Assembly (NCBI GenBank): GCA_016000085.1
Contig: JAECRT010000023.1
Span: 1 to 45,385, forward strand
Length of the DNA: 45,385 bases
Reading direction: 5' to 3'
Source: Sphingomonadaceae bacterium
GTDB lineage: Bacteria > Pseudomonadota > Alphaproteobacteria > Sphingomonadales > Sphingomonadaceae
The position numbers and the translations under genes are program-made. Of the stretch, positions 35,556 through 44,541 are shown in pieces. The first letter of the stretch is position 1; the number at the start of each line of letters is the position of its first letter. The notes beneath the pieces were generated by a model. It was not told the origin of the DNA. It ran no database searches and saw only the letters and a program-made list of their open reading frames with translations.

Positions 35556-37007
35556 ATGACGAAATTACCGCCCCGTTCGCGCAAGGTCCGCATCCTTGCG
35601 ACCCTTGGCCCCGCGAGCGATACGCCGGAGATGATCCGCGCGCTGTTCGTCGCCGGGGCCGACGCCTTCCGCATCAATATGAGCCATGGCGCGCATGAAG
35701 ATCATGCCGCGCGCATCGCAACGATCCGCGCGCTGGAAAAGGAATTTCAGCGGCCCACGACCATCCTGGGCGATCTTCAGGGGCCAAAGCTGCGCGTCGG
35801 GACGTTTGAAAAGGGGCTGGCGATATTGGAAACCGGCGCGGCGTTCGTGCTGGACCGCGACGAAACGCCGGGCAATGCGCGCCGCGTCAACCTGCCTCAT
35901 CCCGAAATCTACGCCGCGCTGATGCCTGGCTCCCGGCTGTTGCTGGACGATGGCAAGATGGTGCTGCGGGTGAAGGCGGTCGACGCCGACCGGATCGACA
36001 CCATCGTCGAGGTCGGCGGCGCACTGTCCAACCGCAAGGGCGTGAATGTGCCGGACGTGGTGGTGCCGGTGCCGGCGCTGACCGACAAGGACCGGCGCGA
36101 CCTGAGTTTCGCGATGCAACAGGGTTGCGACTGGATCGCGCTCAGCTTCGTCCAGCGGCCCGAAGACCTGGCCGAGGCGCGCAAGCTGATGGGCGGTTAT
36201 GGCGCGCTGATGGCGAAGATCGAAAAGCCCTCCGCCGTGCAGCGGCTGGAGGAGATCATCGAACTGGCCGATGGCGTGATGGTCGCGCGCGGCGACCTGG
36301 GCGTCGAACTCCCGCCGCAGGCTGTGCCCCCGCTTCAGAAGCAGATCGTCGCCACGGCACGCCGCATGGGCCGCCCGGTGGTGGTCGCGACCCAGATGCT
36401 CGAATCGATGATCAAGTCGCCGTCGCCGACCCGCGCCGAAGTGTCGGACGTCGCCACCGCCGTCTATGACGGGGCCGACGCCATCATGCTGTCGGCGGAA
36501 ACGGCGGCGGGCGACTGGCCGGTCGAAGCGGTCACGATGATGGACAGCATCGCCCACAGTGTCGAGCGTGATCCGGGCTATTATGCCCGGCTCCATTTCA
36601 CCGAGACGAAGCCCGACCCCACCACCGCCGACGCGCTGGCCGAAGCGGCGGCGACCATCGTGACGGTCGTAGGCGCGAGCGCCATCACCTGCTTCACCTC
36701 ATCGGGCAGCACCGTGCGCCGGGTCGCGCGCGAACGCCCCTCCGCGCCCATCCTGGCCCTGACCCCGCGCGCCGACACAGCCCGCAAGCTGGGCCTGACC
36801 TGGGGCGTTCATGCCGTCCAGACCAAGGATATCGGCACGTTCGAGGAAATGATCGCCAAGGCCCGCCGCATGGCGCTGCGTCACCGCATGGTCGACAAGG
36901 GCGGCAAGATCGTGGTGCTGGCGGGCGTCCCCTTCGGCACGCCGGGGTCGACCAACGTGCTGCACGTCGCATCGGTGCGCGGGGATGAACTGAAGGGGCG
37001 GGATTGA
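35556..37007 (+). CDS. pyk: Pyruvate kinase
   Basis: A 483-residue glycolytic enzyme making ATP and pyruvate from PEP and ADP. It shows FRINMSHGAHEDH, ILGDLQGPKLRVG, LSFVQRPEDLAEAR, AKIEKPSAVQRLEEII with the catalytic Lys, MVARGDLGVELP, and the PSPTRAEVSDVATAVYDGAD with SAETAAGDWPVEAV. The C-terminal allosteric domain contains TSSGSTVRRVARERP. AGGAGA precedes the ATG. It faces away from the DUF1244/gapR pair. Confidence 0.97.
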   Translation: MTKLPPRSRKVRILATLGPASDTPEMIRALFVAGADAFRINMSHGAHEDHAARIATIRALEKEFQRPTTILGDLQGPKLRVGTFEKGLAILETGAAFVLDRDETPGNARRVNLPHPEIYAALMPGSRLLLDDGKMVLRVKAVDADRIDTIVEVGGALSNRKGVNVPDVVVPVPALTDKDRRDLSFAMQQGCDWIALSFVQRPEDLAEARKLMGGYGALMAKIEKPSAVQRLEEIIELADGVMVARGDLGVELPPQAVPPLQKQIVATARRMGRPVVVATQMLESMIKSPSPTRAEVSDVATAVYDGADAIMLSAETAAGDWPVEAVTMMDSIAHSVERDPGYYARLHFTETKPDPTTADALAEAAATIVTVVGASAITCFTSSGSTVRRVARERPSAPILALTPRADTARKLGLTWGVHAVQTKDIGTFEEMIAKARRMALRHRMVDKGGKIVVLAGVPFGTPGSTNVLHVASVRGDELKGRD

Positions 37008-37046
37008 GCGCGGAGGGGAAGCTTATTTCAGTGAGGGAGCAGGCTG

Positions 37047-37661
37047 ATGAACGAGCGTCCGTGGTGGCAATGGGTGAATGCGGAAATTTACCTGAATGAA
37101 AAACGTTTCAACGCCGCCTGCCGAAACTTGGAAGTGGCGCTCATCGCAGAGCGCACGATCGAGACATCGACCGCAACTGAGGGGGGGACGGAAGGCGGCG
37201 TCTTTGGTTTGTTCAAAGGTATGACCAAGTTCGGCCGAGGTAGGAAAGTTACGGAAAAAGAAACCGTTACCGAAGCTGCACAAATATTGGATTTTTGTAG
37301 AAAGGCCGTGTCAGCCAATCCCCCCAACATTGTCCGGCTTTTGACGGACGATGACTGGCAATGCGTCACTGCAGATTTCCTGGTTCATGGTGCCGGGCCT
37401 ATGAACATTGTTGGTCCCACCGCAAATGAGTCGGATCATGCGCCTGATACAATGCACATGATGGAAGGGGTCGTCGCTGGTCGGCGCGTGAGCATCCGGT
37501 TTTCCGAAAAGCATGTCAGGAGGTTAACGCCGACAAACATGCTTTTTCATTTTGAGGATTCGCTGGTTCAGGTGCTGGGCCGTGTGATGGGACAACCCCA
37601 GGGCGATGTCATGAAAATAGAGCCTATCTTGCTGGGGACGGGAGACCGATTTTTCGATTAG
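37047..37661 (+). CDS. Unrecognised hypothetical protein, lower GC
   Basis: A 204-residue soluble protein that I do not recognise. It begins [20 protein letters not shown] and contains a Gly/Lys-rich central loop ([21 protein letters not shown]), a Trp/Cys strand ([20 protein letters not shown]) and a strand-rich end ([21 protein letters not shown]). No signal peptide or membrane helix. By eye it uses more A/T and AT-ending codons than its neighbours, which suggests acquisition. GGGAG is about 12 bases before the ATG. It sits alone between pyk and a convergent HAD gene. Confidence 0.7.
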
Positions 37662-37741
37662 TAGAGGGCTGAGTTGCTTGCGATCATCAATGGATAAGCG
37701 GCCGAAGTTAAGCGCGCCGCCCACGCAGTTGCGCCGCTTTT

Positions 37742-38359
37742 TCAGCCCGCGATTAGCCCCAGCGTCGTCATGTCGCGCCGCAACGCAGCCGCATCGGTGA
37801 AAAGCAGCGCCTGCATTCCGACCGCCAGCGCCCCCGCGACATTTTCCGCGCGATCGTCGATGAACAGGGTGCGTTCCGCTTCCAGCCCGAATCGGTCGAG
37901 GGCGAGGCGGTAGATGGCCGGATCGGGCTTCACGATCCGTTCCTCGCCCGACACTAGCACGCCCGCGAACGGCGCAAAGAAGGCGGCTTCGCGCGCGCGG
38001 AAAGGAGGCCAGAATTCGGCGCTGAAATTGGTCAGGCCATAGAGCGGCACGCCCGCATCATGCAGGTCACGCACCAGGTCGGGCATACCCGCCACGACCG
38101 GACCGATACTGTCCAGAAACCGCTCGCCCCACACGCGGATCAGGTCCGCCTTGTCGGGGTGCAGCGCAATCAGCTCGGCGCTGGTGTCCGCAAAGGATCG
38201 CCCGGCGTCATGCTGGAAATGCCAGTCATGCGTCACGACATCGCGCAGGAACGCATCGAGCGCCCGATCATCCGTGATCAGGCGCTCGTAGAGAATCCGA
38301 GGATCCCAATGGAAGAGGACATTGCCGACGTCGAAGATGACGGCGGCGATTCCCCCCAC
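37742..38359 (-). CDS. HAD-superfamily phosphatase (YihX-like)
   Basis: A 205-residue HAD subfamily IA hydrolase. Motif I is FDVGNVLFHWDP (nucleophile Asp10; the +2 residue is Gly, as in YihX-type phosphatases), motif II is LTNFSAEFWPPF, motif III Lys is in ERIVKPDPAIYRLAL, and motif IV is TLFIDDRAENVAGA. A helical cap lies between motifs I and II. YihX removes phosphate from glucose-1-phosphate, but the substrate here is unknown. It starts six bases after rpmJ, so it is probably co-transcribed with it. Confidence 0.88.
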   Translation of the reverse strand: MGGIAAVIFDVGNVLFHWDPRILYERLITDDRALDAFLRDVVTHDWHFQHDAGRSFADTSAELIALHPDKADLIRVWGERFLDSIGPVVAGMPDLVRDLHDAGVPLYGLTNFSAEFWPPFRAREAAFFAPFAGVLVSGEERIVKPDPAIYRLALDRFGLEAERTLFIDDRAENVAGALAVGMQALLFTDAAALRRDMTTLGLIAG

Positions 38360-38365
38360 CGTTCT

Positions 38366-38491
38366 TTAGCCCTGGCGGGCCTTGAAGCGGCGGTTGGTCT
38401 TGTTGATGACGTAGGTGCGGCCGCGACGACGGATCACGCGGTTGTCCCGGTGACGGCCCTTGAGCGACTTGAGCGAGTTGCGGATCTTCAT
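38366..38491 (-). CDS. rpmJ: 50S ribosomal protein L36
   Basis: A 41-residue basic protein: [18 protein letters not shown], then [20 protein letters not shown] and a C-terminal RQG. This is the alphaproteobacterial form of L36 that lacks the four zinc ligands. It is read from the minus strand, stop TAA at 38366-38368, start at 38491. Too short for many gene callers, but the identification is secure. The HAD gene follows after six bases. Confidence 0.95.
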   Translation of the reverse strand: MKIRNSLKSLKGRHRDNRVIRRRGRTYVINKTNRRFKARQG

Positions 38492-38690
38492 GGAAGCCAG
38501 CCTTCTAGAATCTTGCGTGATCGGAAAATTGAAGCGCTGCCCCTATGGGCCGGGCGGTCCAAAGTCAAGGGTGGGAAGCCGTCTTTTCCGCCTGTTCATG
38601 CCTGATGCAGCAAGTTCATGGCTTTGCGCGTTGGAGGGGATTATGCCCTCCGTGTCGTTTAGCGGTGAATGTCCCGTTGGAGTAGAGTTG

Positions 38691-39287
38691 ATGTCGAAGC
38701 GCCTGATCCTTGCCGCCAGCCTGGCCCTGTCCTTGAGCGCCTGTGCGACGGCCGCGCCGCCCGTGGAAGTGACGCGATTCCATGTTGGCGAACCTGCCCG
38801 GTCCGGCACGATCGCGGTCGAGGAAATGCTGGGCAATCCCGACATCAGTCTGGAATTTCGCACCTATGCCGGCGTCGTCGCGCAGCAATGGCAGCAAGTC
38901 GGTTTCACCACCGCCCCGGCGGGCGCGACCAGCGAGTATGTTGCGCTGGTCAGCTTCCGCCGCAGCTTTCGCCCGACCGGCCCCGATCGCAGCGGCAAGC
39001 CGGTCAGCGTCGGCGTAGGCGGCGGCATCGGTTCGGGCGGCTATTCCGGGCTGGGCGTGGGCATCGGCATCAACCTGTCGGGCAAGCCCAAGGATATGGT
39101 GATGACCGAAATGCAGATGCAGCTGCGCCGCCGGTCCGATCAGGCGACCATCTGGGAAGGCCGCGCCATGACGCAGGCGCGCGAAGGGACGCCCGCCGCC
39201 CAGCCGGTCGCCGCTGCGCAAAAGCTCGCGAGCGCGCTCATCGGGGGCTATCCGGGCGAATCCGGCCGGACTATAACCGTACGATGA
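38691..39287 (+). CDS. DUF4136-type outer-membrane lipoprotein
   Basis: A 198-residue lipoprotein with signal MSKRLILAASLALSLSAC (Cys18). The mature part shows FHVGEPARSGTIAVEE, YVALVSFRRSFRP, a Gly-rich loop (VGVGGGIGSGGYSGLGVGIG) and MQLRRRSDQATIWEGRA, as in DUF4136 proteins. Function is unknown. The ATG at 38691 follows GGAGTAGAG; the frame is open upstream but that part lacks a signal. The last four bases (ATGA) are shared with the start of the M14 peptidase gene, so the two are translationally coupled. Confidence 0.82.
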   Translation: MSKRLILAASLALSLSACATAAPPVEVTRFHVGEPARSGTIAVEEMLGNPDISLEFRTYAGVVAQQWQQVGFTTAPAGATSEYVALVSFRRSFRPTGPDRSGKPVSVGVGGGIGSGGYSGLGVGIGINLSGKPKDMVMTEMQMQLRRRSDQATIWEGRAMTQAREGTPAAQPVAAAQKLASALIGGYPGESGRTITVR

Positions 39288-40414
39288 GCATTTCCATTTC
39301 GAGCGGCTTCGACAGCGGCAATATTCGCGTTCTTTCCATCACCGACACCCCGGACGGCGTCCGCGCCGAACTGGAGATCGTCAAGGATCACCAGAGCGAC
39401 TTCTATCAATGGTTCCATTTCCGGGTCGCAGGCGCTGCGGGCCGTGAGGTGGAGCTGGCGATCGTCAATGGCGGGGCATCGGCCTATCCCGACGGCTGGC
39501 CGGATTACAAGGCGCGGGTGAGCGAGGATCGGGAGAATTGGCTGCTGGCCGACACCGACTATGCCGACGGCACGCTGACCATCCGCCTGTCGCCCGACAG
39601 CAATGCCGTATGGGTCGCCTATTTTGCGCCCTATTCGATGGAGCGCCATCACGACCTGATCGCCTGGGCGGCGTGCCAGCCGGGCGTCGTGCATCGCGAA
39701 TTGGGCCTGACGCTGGACGGGCAGCCGCTCGACCTGCTGACCATCGGCGACGGGCCGAAGCAGGTGTGGCTCTATGCCCGCCAGCATCCAGGCGAATCGA
39801 TGGCGGAATGGTGGATGGAAGGCGCGCTGGAGCGCCTGACCGATGATGAGGATGCCGTCGCGCGGTTGTTGCGTCAGCGGGCCACGATCCATCTGGTCCC
39901 CAACATGAACCCGGATGGCAGCCGCCGGGGGCATTTGCGCACCAATGCGGTGGGCGTGAACCTCAATCGCGAATGGCACACGCCCACGATGGAGCGCAGC
40001 CCCGAAGTGGTCTTCGTGCGCGCAGCGATGGACGAGACGGGCGTCGATTTCGCCATGGACGTGCATGGCGACGAAGCGATTCCCGCCGTCTTCATCGCCG
40101 GGTTCGAAGGCATCCCATCCATCACCGACCGGCAACTGGCGCTCTATCACCGCTATCGCGATACGCTGGCGGCGCGGACGCCCGATTTCCAGACGAGACT
40201 GGGTTATCCGGTTGCGACGACGGGAAAAGCCAACCTGTCCATGTCGACCAATCAGGTTGCCGAACGCTTCGGCGCGGTGGCGATGACGCTGGAAATGCCG
40301 TTCAAGGACAATGACGACCTGCCCGATGGGGATTTCGGCTGGTCGCCCGCCCGGTCGATGCAACTGGGCCGGGATTGTCTGGCGGTGCTGGCGGAGATGA
40401 TCGGGGATATCTGA
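39284..40414 (+). CDS. M14-family carboxypeptidase (cytosolic carboxypeptidase-like)
   Basis: A 376-residue enzyme with a beta-rich N-terminal domain (about 1-125) typical of cytosolic carboxypeptidase-like M14 proteins, then a zinc carboxypeptidase domain. The zinc ligands are in RQHPGESMAEWW (H and E) and MDVHGDEAIP (H); VNLNREW carries the substrate Arg and the catalytic Glu is in TLEMPFKDND. Such enzymes remove C-terminal residues from peptides; the bacterial target is unknown. It has no signal peptide, while its coupled neighbour is a lipoprotein. Confidence 0.9.
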   Translation: MSISISSGFDSGNIRVLSITDTPDGVRAELEIVKDHQSDFYQWFHFRVAGAAGREVELAIVNGGASAYPDGWPDYKARVSEDRENWLLADTDYADGTLTIRLSPDSNAVWVAYFAPYSMERHHDLIAWAACQPGVVHRELGLTLDGQPLDLLTIGDGPKQVWLYARQHPGESMAEWWMEGALERLTDDEDAVARLLRQRATIHLVPNMNPDGSRRGHLRTNAVGVNLNREWHTPTMERSPEVVFVRAAMDETGVDFAMDVHGDEAIPAVFIAGFEGIPSITDRQLALYHRYRDTLAARTPDFQTRLGYPVATTGKANLSMSTNQVAERFGAVAMTLEMPFKDNDDLPDGDFGWSPARSMQLGRDCLAVLAEMIGDI

Positions 40415-40434
40415 ACCGGCCCCTATGGGCCGTG

Positions 40435-41151
40435 TCAGCCGAACAGGTCGCCCAGAAAGTCCGTCATCGCGCGGAAACTGCGCCGGTCGGCGTCGGGGCT
40501 GTAGGCCAGTCCCTTTTCCGGCATGTTCACGCTTGCGTCGGTGAAGGCATGGCCGGTATGGCCATAGGCATGGATTTGCCAGTCGCAGCCCGCGTTGGTC
40601 AATTCCTGCGCCAGTCCCACCGTCGCTTCCGGCGGGGCGATCGGGTCATCCCAGCCATGGCAGACCAGCAGCTTGGCGGTGATCGCAGCACTGGCGAAGG
40701 GCGGCGCGTCATAGACGCCGTGAAAACTGACGCCCCCGGCAATGTCCGCGCCGCTCCGCGCGAGGTCGAGCACGCATTTGCCGCCGAAGCAGAAGCCGAT
40801 CGCGGCGGTTCGCGCGGCGTCCACTTCCGCCATATCCTTGAGCACCGCATGGACGCTCTGCACGCGATCGCGCATCAGGATGCGATCGGCGTTCATCTCG
40901 TTCATATAGCGGGCCATGTCGGCATCCGCGCGGGTGGTGCGCTTGCCCTGGCCGAACACGTCCGCCACCAGCACCGCATAGCCCAGCGCCGCGACCCGCC
41001 CGGCATAGGCGAAATCGGCTTCCTTGGTGCCCAGTACATTGGGGAAGAGCAGGATGCCGGGGCGAACGCCGCCGCCATCATCGACCACCGCCATGCTTTC
41101 GAACCGGCCGCCGGGGCCATCGTGCAATATCGTGCGGCGAGCGATGGTCAT
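40435..41151 (-). CDS. Dienelactone hydrolase family protein
   Basis: A 238-residue alpha/beta hydrolase. The nucleophile Cys is in GFCFGGK, the Asp in CHGWDDPIAP and the His in YGHTGHAF, giving the Cys-Asp-His triad of dienelactone hydrolases. PGILLFPNVLGTKEAD is the usual first strand and loop. The natural substrate may be a lactone or ester; no chlorocatechol genes are nearby, so a general detoxification role is equally likely. It is 23 bases behind prmA's stop side and may share its transcript. Confidence 0.9.
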   Translation of the reverse strand: MTIARRTILHDGPGGRFESMAVVDDGGGVRPGILLFPNVLGTKEADFAYAGRVAALGYAVLVADVFGQGKRTTRADADMARYMNEMNADRILMRDRVQSVHAVLKDMAEVDAARTAAIGFCFGGKCVLDLARSGADIAGGVSFHGVYDAPPFASAAITAKLLVCHGWDDPIAPPEATVGLAQELTNAGCDWQIHAYGHTGHAFTDASVNMPEKGLAYSPDADRRSFRAMTDFLGDLFG

Positions 41152-41174
41152 GCTCTAATCCTCCCTAACGATTG

Positions 41175-42173
41175 TCAAAGACTGCCGAAGCCGGGCGCTT
41201 CACCGCGCGCCGCGGGGTTGAGCCGTCGCGCGCGTTTCCAGCCGATGCTGGGCCGTTTCCGCAGGCGCAACGTGGGCCAGTCGCCCCGATCGGTGCGTTC
41301 GGCCAGGCGCATGCCCTGGGCGCGATAGGCGGCCAGCACGGCGTCGGCCTGCGTATCGAGCAGGCCCGCGAGCAGGATCGTTCCGCCATCCTCCACCAGC
41401 GCGCAGAGCGAGGGGGCCAGCTCGATCAGTGGTCCGGCCAATATGTTGGCGATCAGTAGATCATAGGGTGCGCGCCCGATGATCGCGGCATGATCGGCGC
41501 CGGCCGCCGTCACCAGCGCAAGCTGGCCGGCCCTGTCGCCCAGCTTCACACCGTTGGCGATCGCATTGGCGGCGCTGATGTCGACCGCGACCGGATCGAT
41601 GTCCGATGCGATGGCATGGGCGTGCGGCCACAGGTTCAATGCGGCGAAGGCAAGCAGGCCGGTGCCGGTGCCGATGTCGGCCACGTTGCGCGCGCGCATC
41701 CCCACGCGTCGCATCCGGTCGAGCATCGTCAGGCATCCGGCGGTGGTTTCGTGCTGGCCAGTGCCAAAGGCGCGGCCTGCCTCGATCAACAGATTGACGC
41801 GGTCGGGCTGTTCGGCGTCGCTGGCCAGATTGCGGACGTGGAAACGCCCGGCGGTGACCGGCTCCAGCCCCTGCTGGCTCAGCGTGACCCAATCCTCGTC
41901 GGAAAGCGCCTCGACCACCGGCTTGCTATGCGCGGCGCTTGGCACCAGCGTCTTGAGCAGCTTGATCGCGGCGGTGCTGGGCTTGCCTTCGAAATAGGCG
42001 TCCAACTGCCAGATATTTTCGTCGTCCGGCGCCGCCTCGCTGGTCATCAGCACGGGCGGATGCTCCATCATCGTAAAGGCGGCGATGTCCCCGTCCAGGG
42101 CTTCGGCTTCGGCACGGGTGCAGGGCAGGGTGACTTTCCAGCTTTGGACGGCTGGGGATGCGACATCATTCAT
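41175..42173 (-). CDS. prmA: Ribosomal protein L11 methyltransferase
   Basis: A 332-residue SAM methyltransferase that trimethylates ribosomal protein L11. The N-terminal substrate domain is followed by GRAFGTGQHETTAGCLTML, VADIGTGTGLLAFAALN (SAM loop), ASDIDPVAVDISAANAIANG and LLIANILAGPLIELAP, which together are diagnostic of PrmA. The extra N-terminal 20 residues are normal for the family. Located upstream of the dienelactone hydrolase on the same strand. Confidence 0.95.
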   Translation of the reverse strand: MNDVASPAVQSWKVTLPCTRAEAEALDGDIAAFTMMEHPPVLMTSEAAPDDENIWQLDAYFEGKPSTAAIKLLKTLVPSAAHSKPVVEALSDEDWVTLSQQGLEPVTAGRFHVRNLASDAEQPDRVNLLIEAGRAFGTGQHETTAGCLTMLDRMRRVGMRARNVADIGTGTGLLAFAALNLWPHAHAIASDIDPVAVDISAANAIANGVKLGDRAGQLALVTAAGADHAAIIGRAPYDLLIANILAGPLIELAPSLCALVEDGGTILLAGLLDTQADAVLAAYRAQGMRLAERTDRGDWPTLRLRKRPSIGWKRARRLNPAARGEAPGFGSL

Positions 42174-42224
42174 GCGCTCGCCTGTAGCCGAGGCGAGGGG
42201 GCAGGGGAAGGGGAGCGGGTAGGT

Positions 42225-43559
42225 TCAGGCCACCTGACGCCCAAAGTCTGACGATGCGTGGCGCAGGCTGGCCAGCTTGCCTTCCACGCTCATGAAGCCC
42301 CGTTCCAGTTGATCGATTTCCGACGCGACCACTTCGGTATCCTGCCGGATGGCGGAAATGGTGGTGGACATCGAATCCGCCGCGAGCGCGGTTTCGTCGA
42401 CGGCGGCGGTAATCATGGTGACGGTCTGCGCCTGTGCGTCCATGGCGTGACGGATGCGGTCGGCGCTGGCCTGCACTTCGCCCACCGTGTCGCGGATGCG
42501 CTCGTTGGTTTCCACCGACAGGCGGGTCGACGCTTGGATGTCGGCGATTTTGCCGGCGATTTCGTCCGTCGCCCGTGCGGTCTGGTTGGCGAGGCTCTTC
42601 ACTTCCTGCGCGACGACGGCAAAGCCGCGCCCGGCATCGCCCGCGCGTGCGGCTTCGATGGTGGCGTTGAGGGCAAGGAGGTTGGTCTGTCCGGCAATAT
42701 CGCGAATCAGGCCCAGGATCGAATCGATCGATTTGGCATGTTCCGACAGCGTGGCGGACATGGTGACAGCATCGCCCGATTGGCGTGCGGCACGTTGCGC
42801 GACGTCGGCAGCGCCTTCCACTTCGGTACGGGCGTCCTCGATCGCGCGGATCAGGCCAGCGGAGGTGCGGGCCGCTTCGCGCATCGCGAGGGCGGATTGT
42901 TCGGCGGCAGCGGCGACTTCCGACGCCTTGCCCAACATGCCGCGCGTGGCGGCAGAGGCATCCTTCGCTTGTTCGCGCAGCGATTCGCCCAGCCGGGTTG
43001 CGCCGTCGAGTTCGCCGACGATACGCTGTTCGAACTGGGTGCTGTAATGTTGGCGTTCGACCCGCTGGGCTTCCGCTTGGTCGTTCGACAGCACATTGGT
43101 CAGGAAACCCGAATCCAGCATGGCGATATGCGTCATCACGCGCAACAGGCGGCGACAGCGTGCCTCGTCATCGCGGCAATGGTCCCAGATCAGGTCCGTT
43201 ATACGGTCGTTGGCAGCAGCAACAGCAGTCAGCACGGCGCGCACAGATACGCCATGCTTGCGGGCGTGGCGCACACAGTCGGCGGACGATCGCGCCCAAC
43301 GCCCGTCCCGCAAATGCAGCAGCTTCTGTTCGATATAGCTATGCGCTTCGGACCGTATGCGGGTCACGACATTGGCGCTCAGCCGGCTATGCAAGCCGGT
43401 GTCGCGCATATAGCTGTCGAAGAAGGCCGACGTCACGCTGGCCAGTTCCGACTCGATCAACAGGCCGATCTCGCGGGCGCCCGGCGCAATCGTCCCATCG
43501 GGATCGACTTCCGCGATATAGTCGGAAATGGCAGCGTTGGCGGGAACATAGGACGACAT
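42225..43559 (-). CDS. Soluble methyl-accepting chemotaxis protein, possible globin-coupled sensor
   Basis: A 444-residue protein without membrane helices. Residues about 20-160 are all alpha and resemble a divergent globin-coupled sensor, with His98 or His102 in [15 protein letters not shown] as candidate heme ligands. The match is weak. Residues about 195-430 form the MCP coiled coil with the conserved hairpin tip ([40 protein letters not shown]). It signals to CheA as a cytoplasmic sensor, likely of oxygen or redox state. No che genes are in the window, so the partners lie elsewhere. Confidence 0.85.
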   Translation of the reverse strand: MSSYVPANAAISDYIAEVDPDGTIAPGAREIGLLIESELASVTSAFFDSYMRDTGLHSRLSANVVTRIRSEAHSYIEQKLLHLRDGRWARSSADCVRHARKHGVSVRAVLTAVAAANDRITDLIWDHCRDDEARCRRLLRVMTHIAMLDSGFLTNVLSNDQAEAQRVERQHYSTQFEQRIVGELDGATRLGESLREQAKDASAATRGMLGKASEVAAAAEQSALAMREAARTSAGLIRAIEDARTEVEGAADVAQRAARQSGDAVTMSATLSEHAKSIDSILGLIRDIAGQTNLLALNATIEAARAGDAGRGFAVVAQEVKSLANQTARATDEIAGKIADIQASTRLSVETNERIRDTVGEVQASADRIRHAMDAQAQTVTMITAAVDETALAADSMSTTISAIRQDTEVVASEIDQLERGFMSVEGKLASLRHASSDFGRQVA

Positions 43560-43756
43560 GAAAGGACGGCCCCTGCAATTGGGAGGATCGGTGAACGAGG
43601 CAAGCTTAGCGGTCTTTGGTTAATCACTTCTTATGATCGCGCGCGGGCCGCAGCGGTGAGATCATGGCGCGGCCATGCGTTCCGCCGCTTGCCCTCCTGC
43701 GTGTTCGCTCTTAAGGGAGCGGGATCAAGGGACAAGCATCAGGGACCAGGGTAGAC

Positions 43757-44152
43757 ATGGCGCGATCCAACAGCCGGCCGCTCTCGCCGCATTTGACGAT
43801 ATGGAAATGGGGACCGGCGATGGCCGTGTCCATCATGCACCGCGTAACCGGCAACGGTCTGGCGACCGCAGGCGCGCTGGGCTTGATCTGGTGGCTAATG
43901 GCCGCCGCGATCGGACCGGAAGCCTATGCGACGTTCGTCAAGTGCGCGACCTCGCCGATTGGCTATATCGTCATGATCGGCCTCAGCTGGTTTTTCTTCC
44001 AGCATCTTTTTTCGGGGCTTCGCCACTTCGTGCTCGACATGGGCGCAGGGTACGAACTGCAAAAGAACAAGATCTGGTCGATCGCGACCTTCGTGGCTTC
44101 GCTGCTCGTGACCGGTCTTGTCTGGCTCTATATCTTCGGAAAGGCGCTCTGA
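43757..44152 (+). CDS. sdhC: Succinate dehydrogenase cytochrome b556 subunit
   Basis: A 131-residue three-helix membrane anchor. The start PLSPHLTIWKWGPAMAVSIMHRVTG is diagnostic, and SGLRHFVLDMG carries a heme b ligand His. It overlaps sdhD by one base (TGATG). The start follows CAGGG. The upstream 200 bases between this gene and the divergent chemoreceptor gene hold no gene; a TATGAT box is at 43633-43638 but no matching -35 was found. Confidence 0.95.
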   Translation: MARSNSRPLSPHLTIWKWGPAMAVSIMHRVTGNGLATAGALGLIWWLMAAAIGPEAYATFVKCATSPIGYIVMIGLSWFFFQHLFSGLRHFVLDMGAGYELQKNKIWSIATFVASLLVTGLVWLYIFGKAL

Positions 44153-44541
44153 TGGGCAACGGAACTGGTATTGGCCGCGTCCGTGGGCTTGGCTCCGCAC
44201 GCCATGGCGCGCATCACTGGCTGGCGCAGCGCTACACGGCGGTCGGCAACCTGTTGCTGGTGCTGTGGCTGATCTTCAGCCTGCTCAGCCTGCCTGGCCT
44301 GGATTATGAAAGCGTCGTCGGCTGGATTGCGAACCCGCTGGTCGCCGTCCCGATGATGCTGATGATCGTCAGCATCTTCATGCATCTGCGTCTCGGCATG
44401 CAGGTGATGCTGGAAGATTATGTCCATGACAAGGGTCTGGCCTTCTTCTCCATGCTGGTGCTGAACTTCTATGCCTTTGGCGGCGCCGCCGCGGGCGTCT
44501 TCGCGATCGCCAAGATCGCCTTCACGGGGATCGTGAAATAA
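44152..44541 (+). CDS. sdhD: Succinate dehydrogenase membrane anchor subunit
   Basis: A 129-residue three-helix protein: [53 protein letters not shown] with the heme-ligand His, then a last helix. It overlaps sdhC and sdhA by one base each, so translation of the whole sdhCDA unit is coupled. It anchors the FAD/FeS subunits and helps bind quinone. Confidence 0.94.
   Translation: MGNGTGIGRVRGLGSARHGAHHWLAQRYTAVGNLLLVLWLIFSLLSLPGLDYESVVGWIANPLVAVPMMLMIVSIFMHLRLGMQVMLEDYVHDKGLAFFSMLVLNFYAFGGAAAGVFAIAKIAFTGIVK

Noticed and set aside
38669-39283. N-terminal extension of the M14 peptidase by about 205 codons
   Set aside because: It runs through the DUF4136 gene in another frame; the peptidase family begins at the ATG at 39284.
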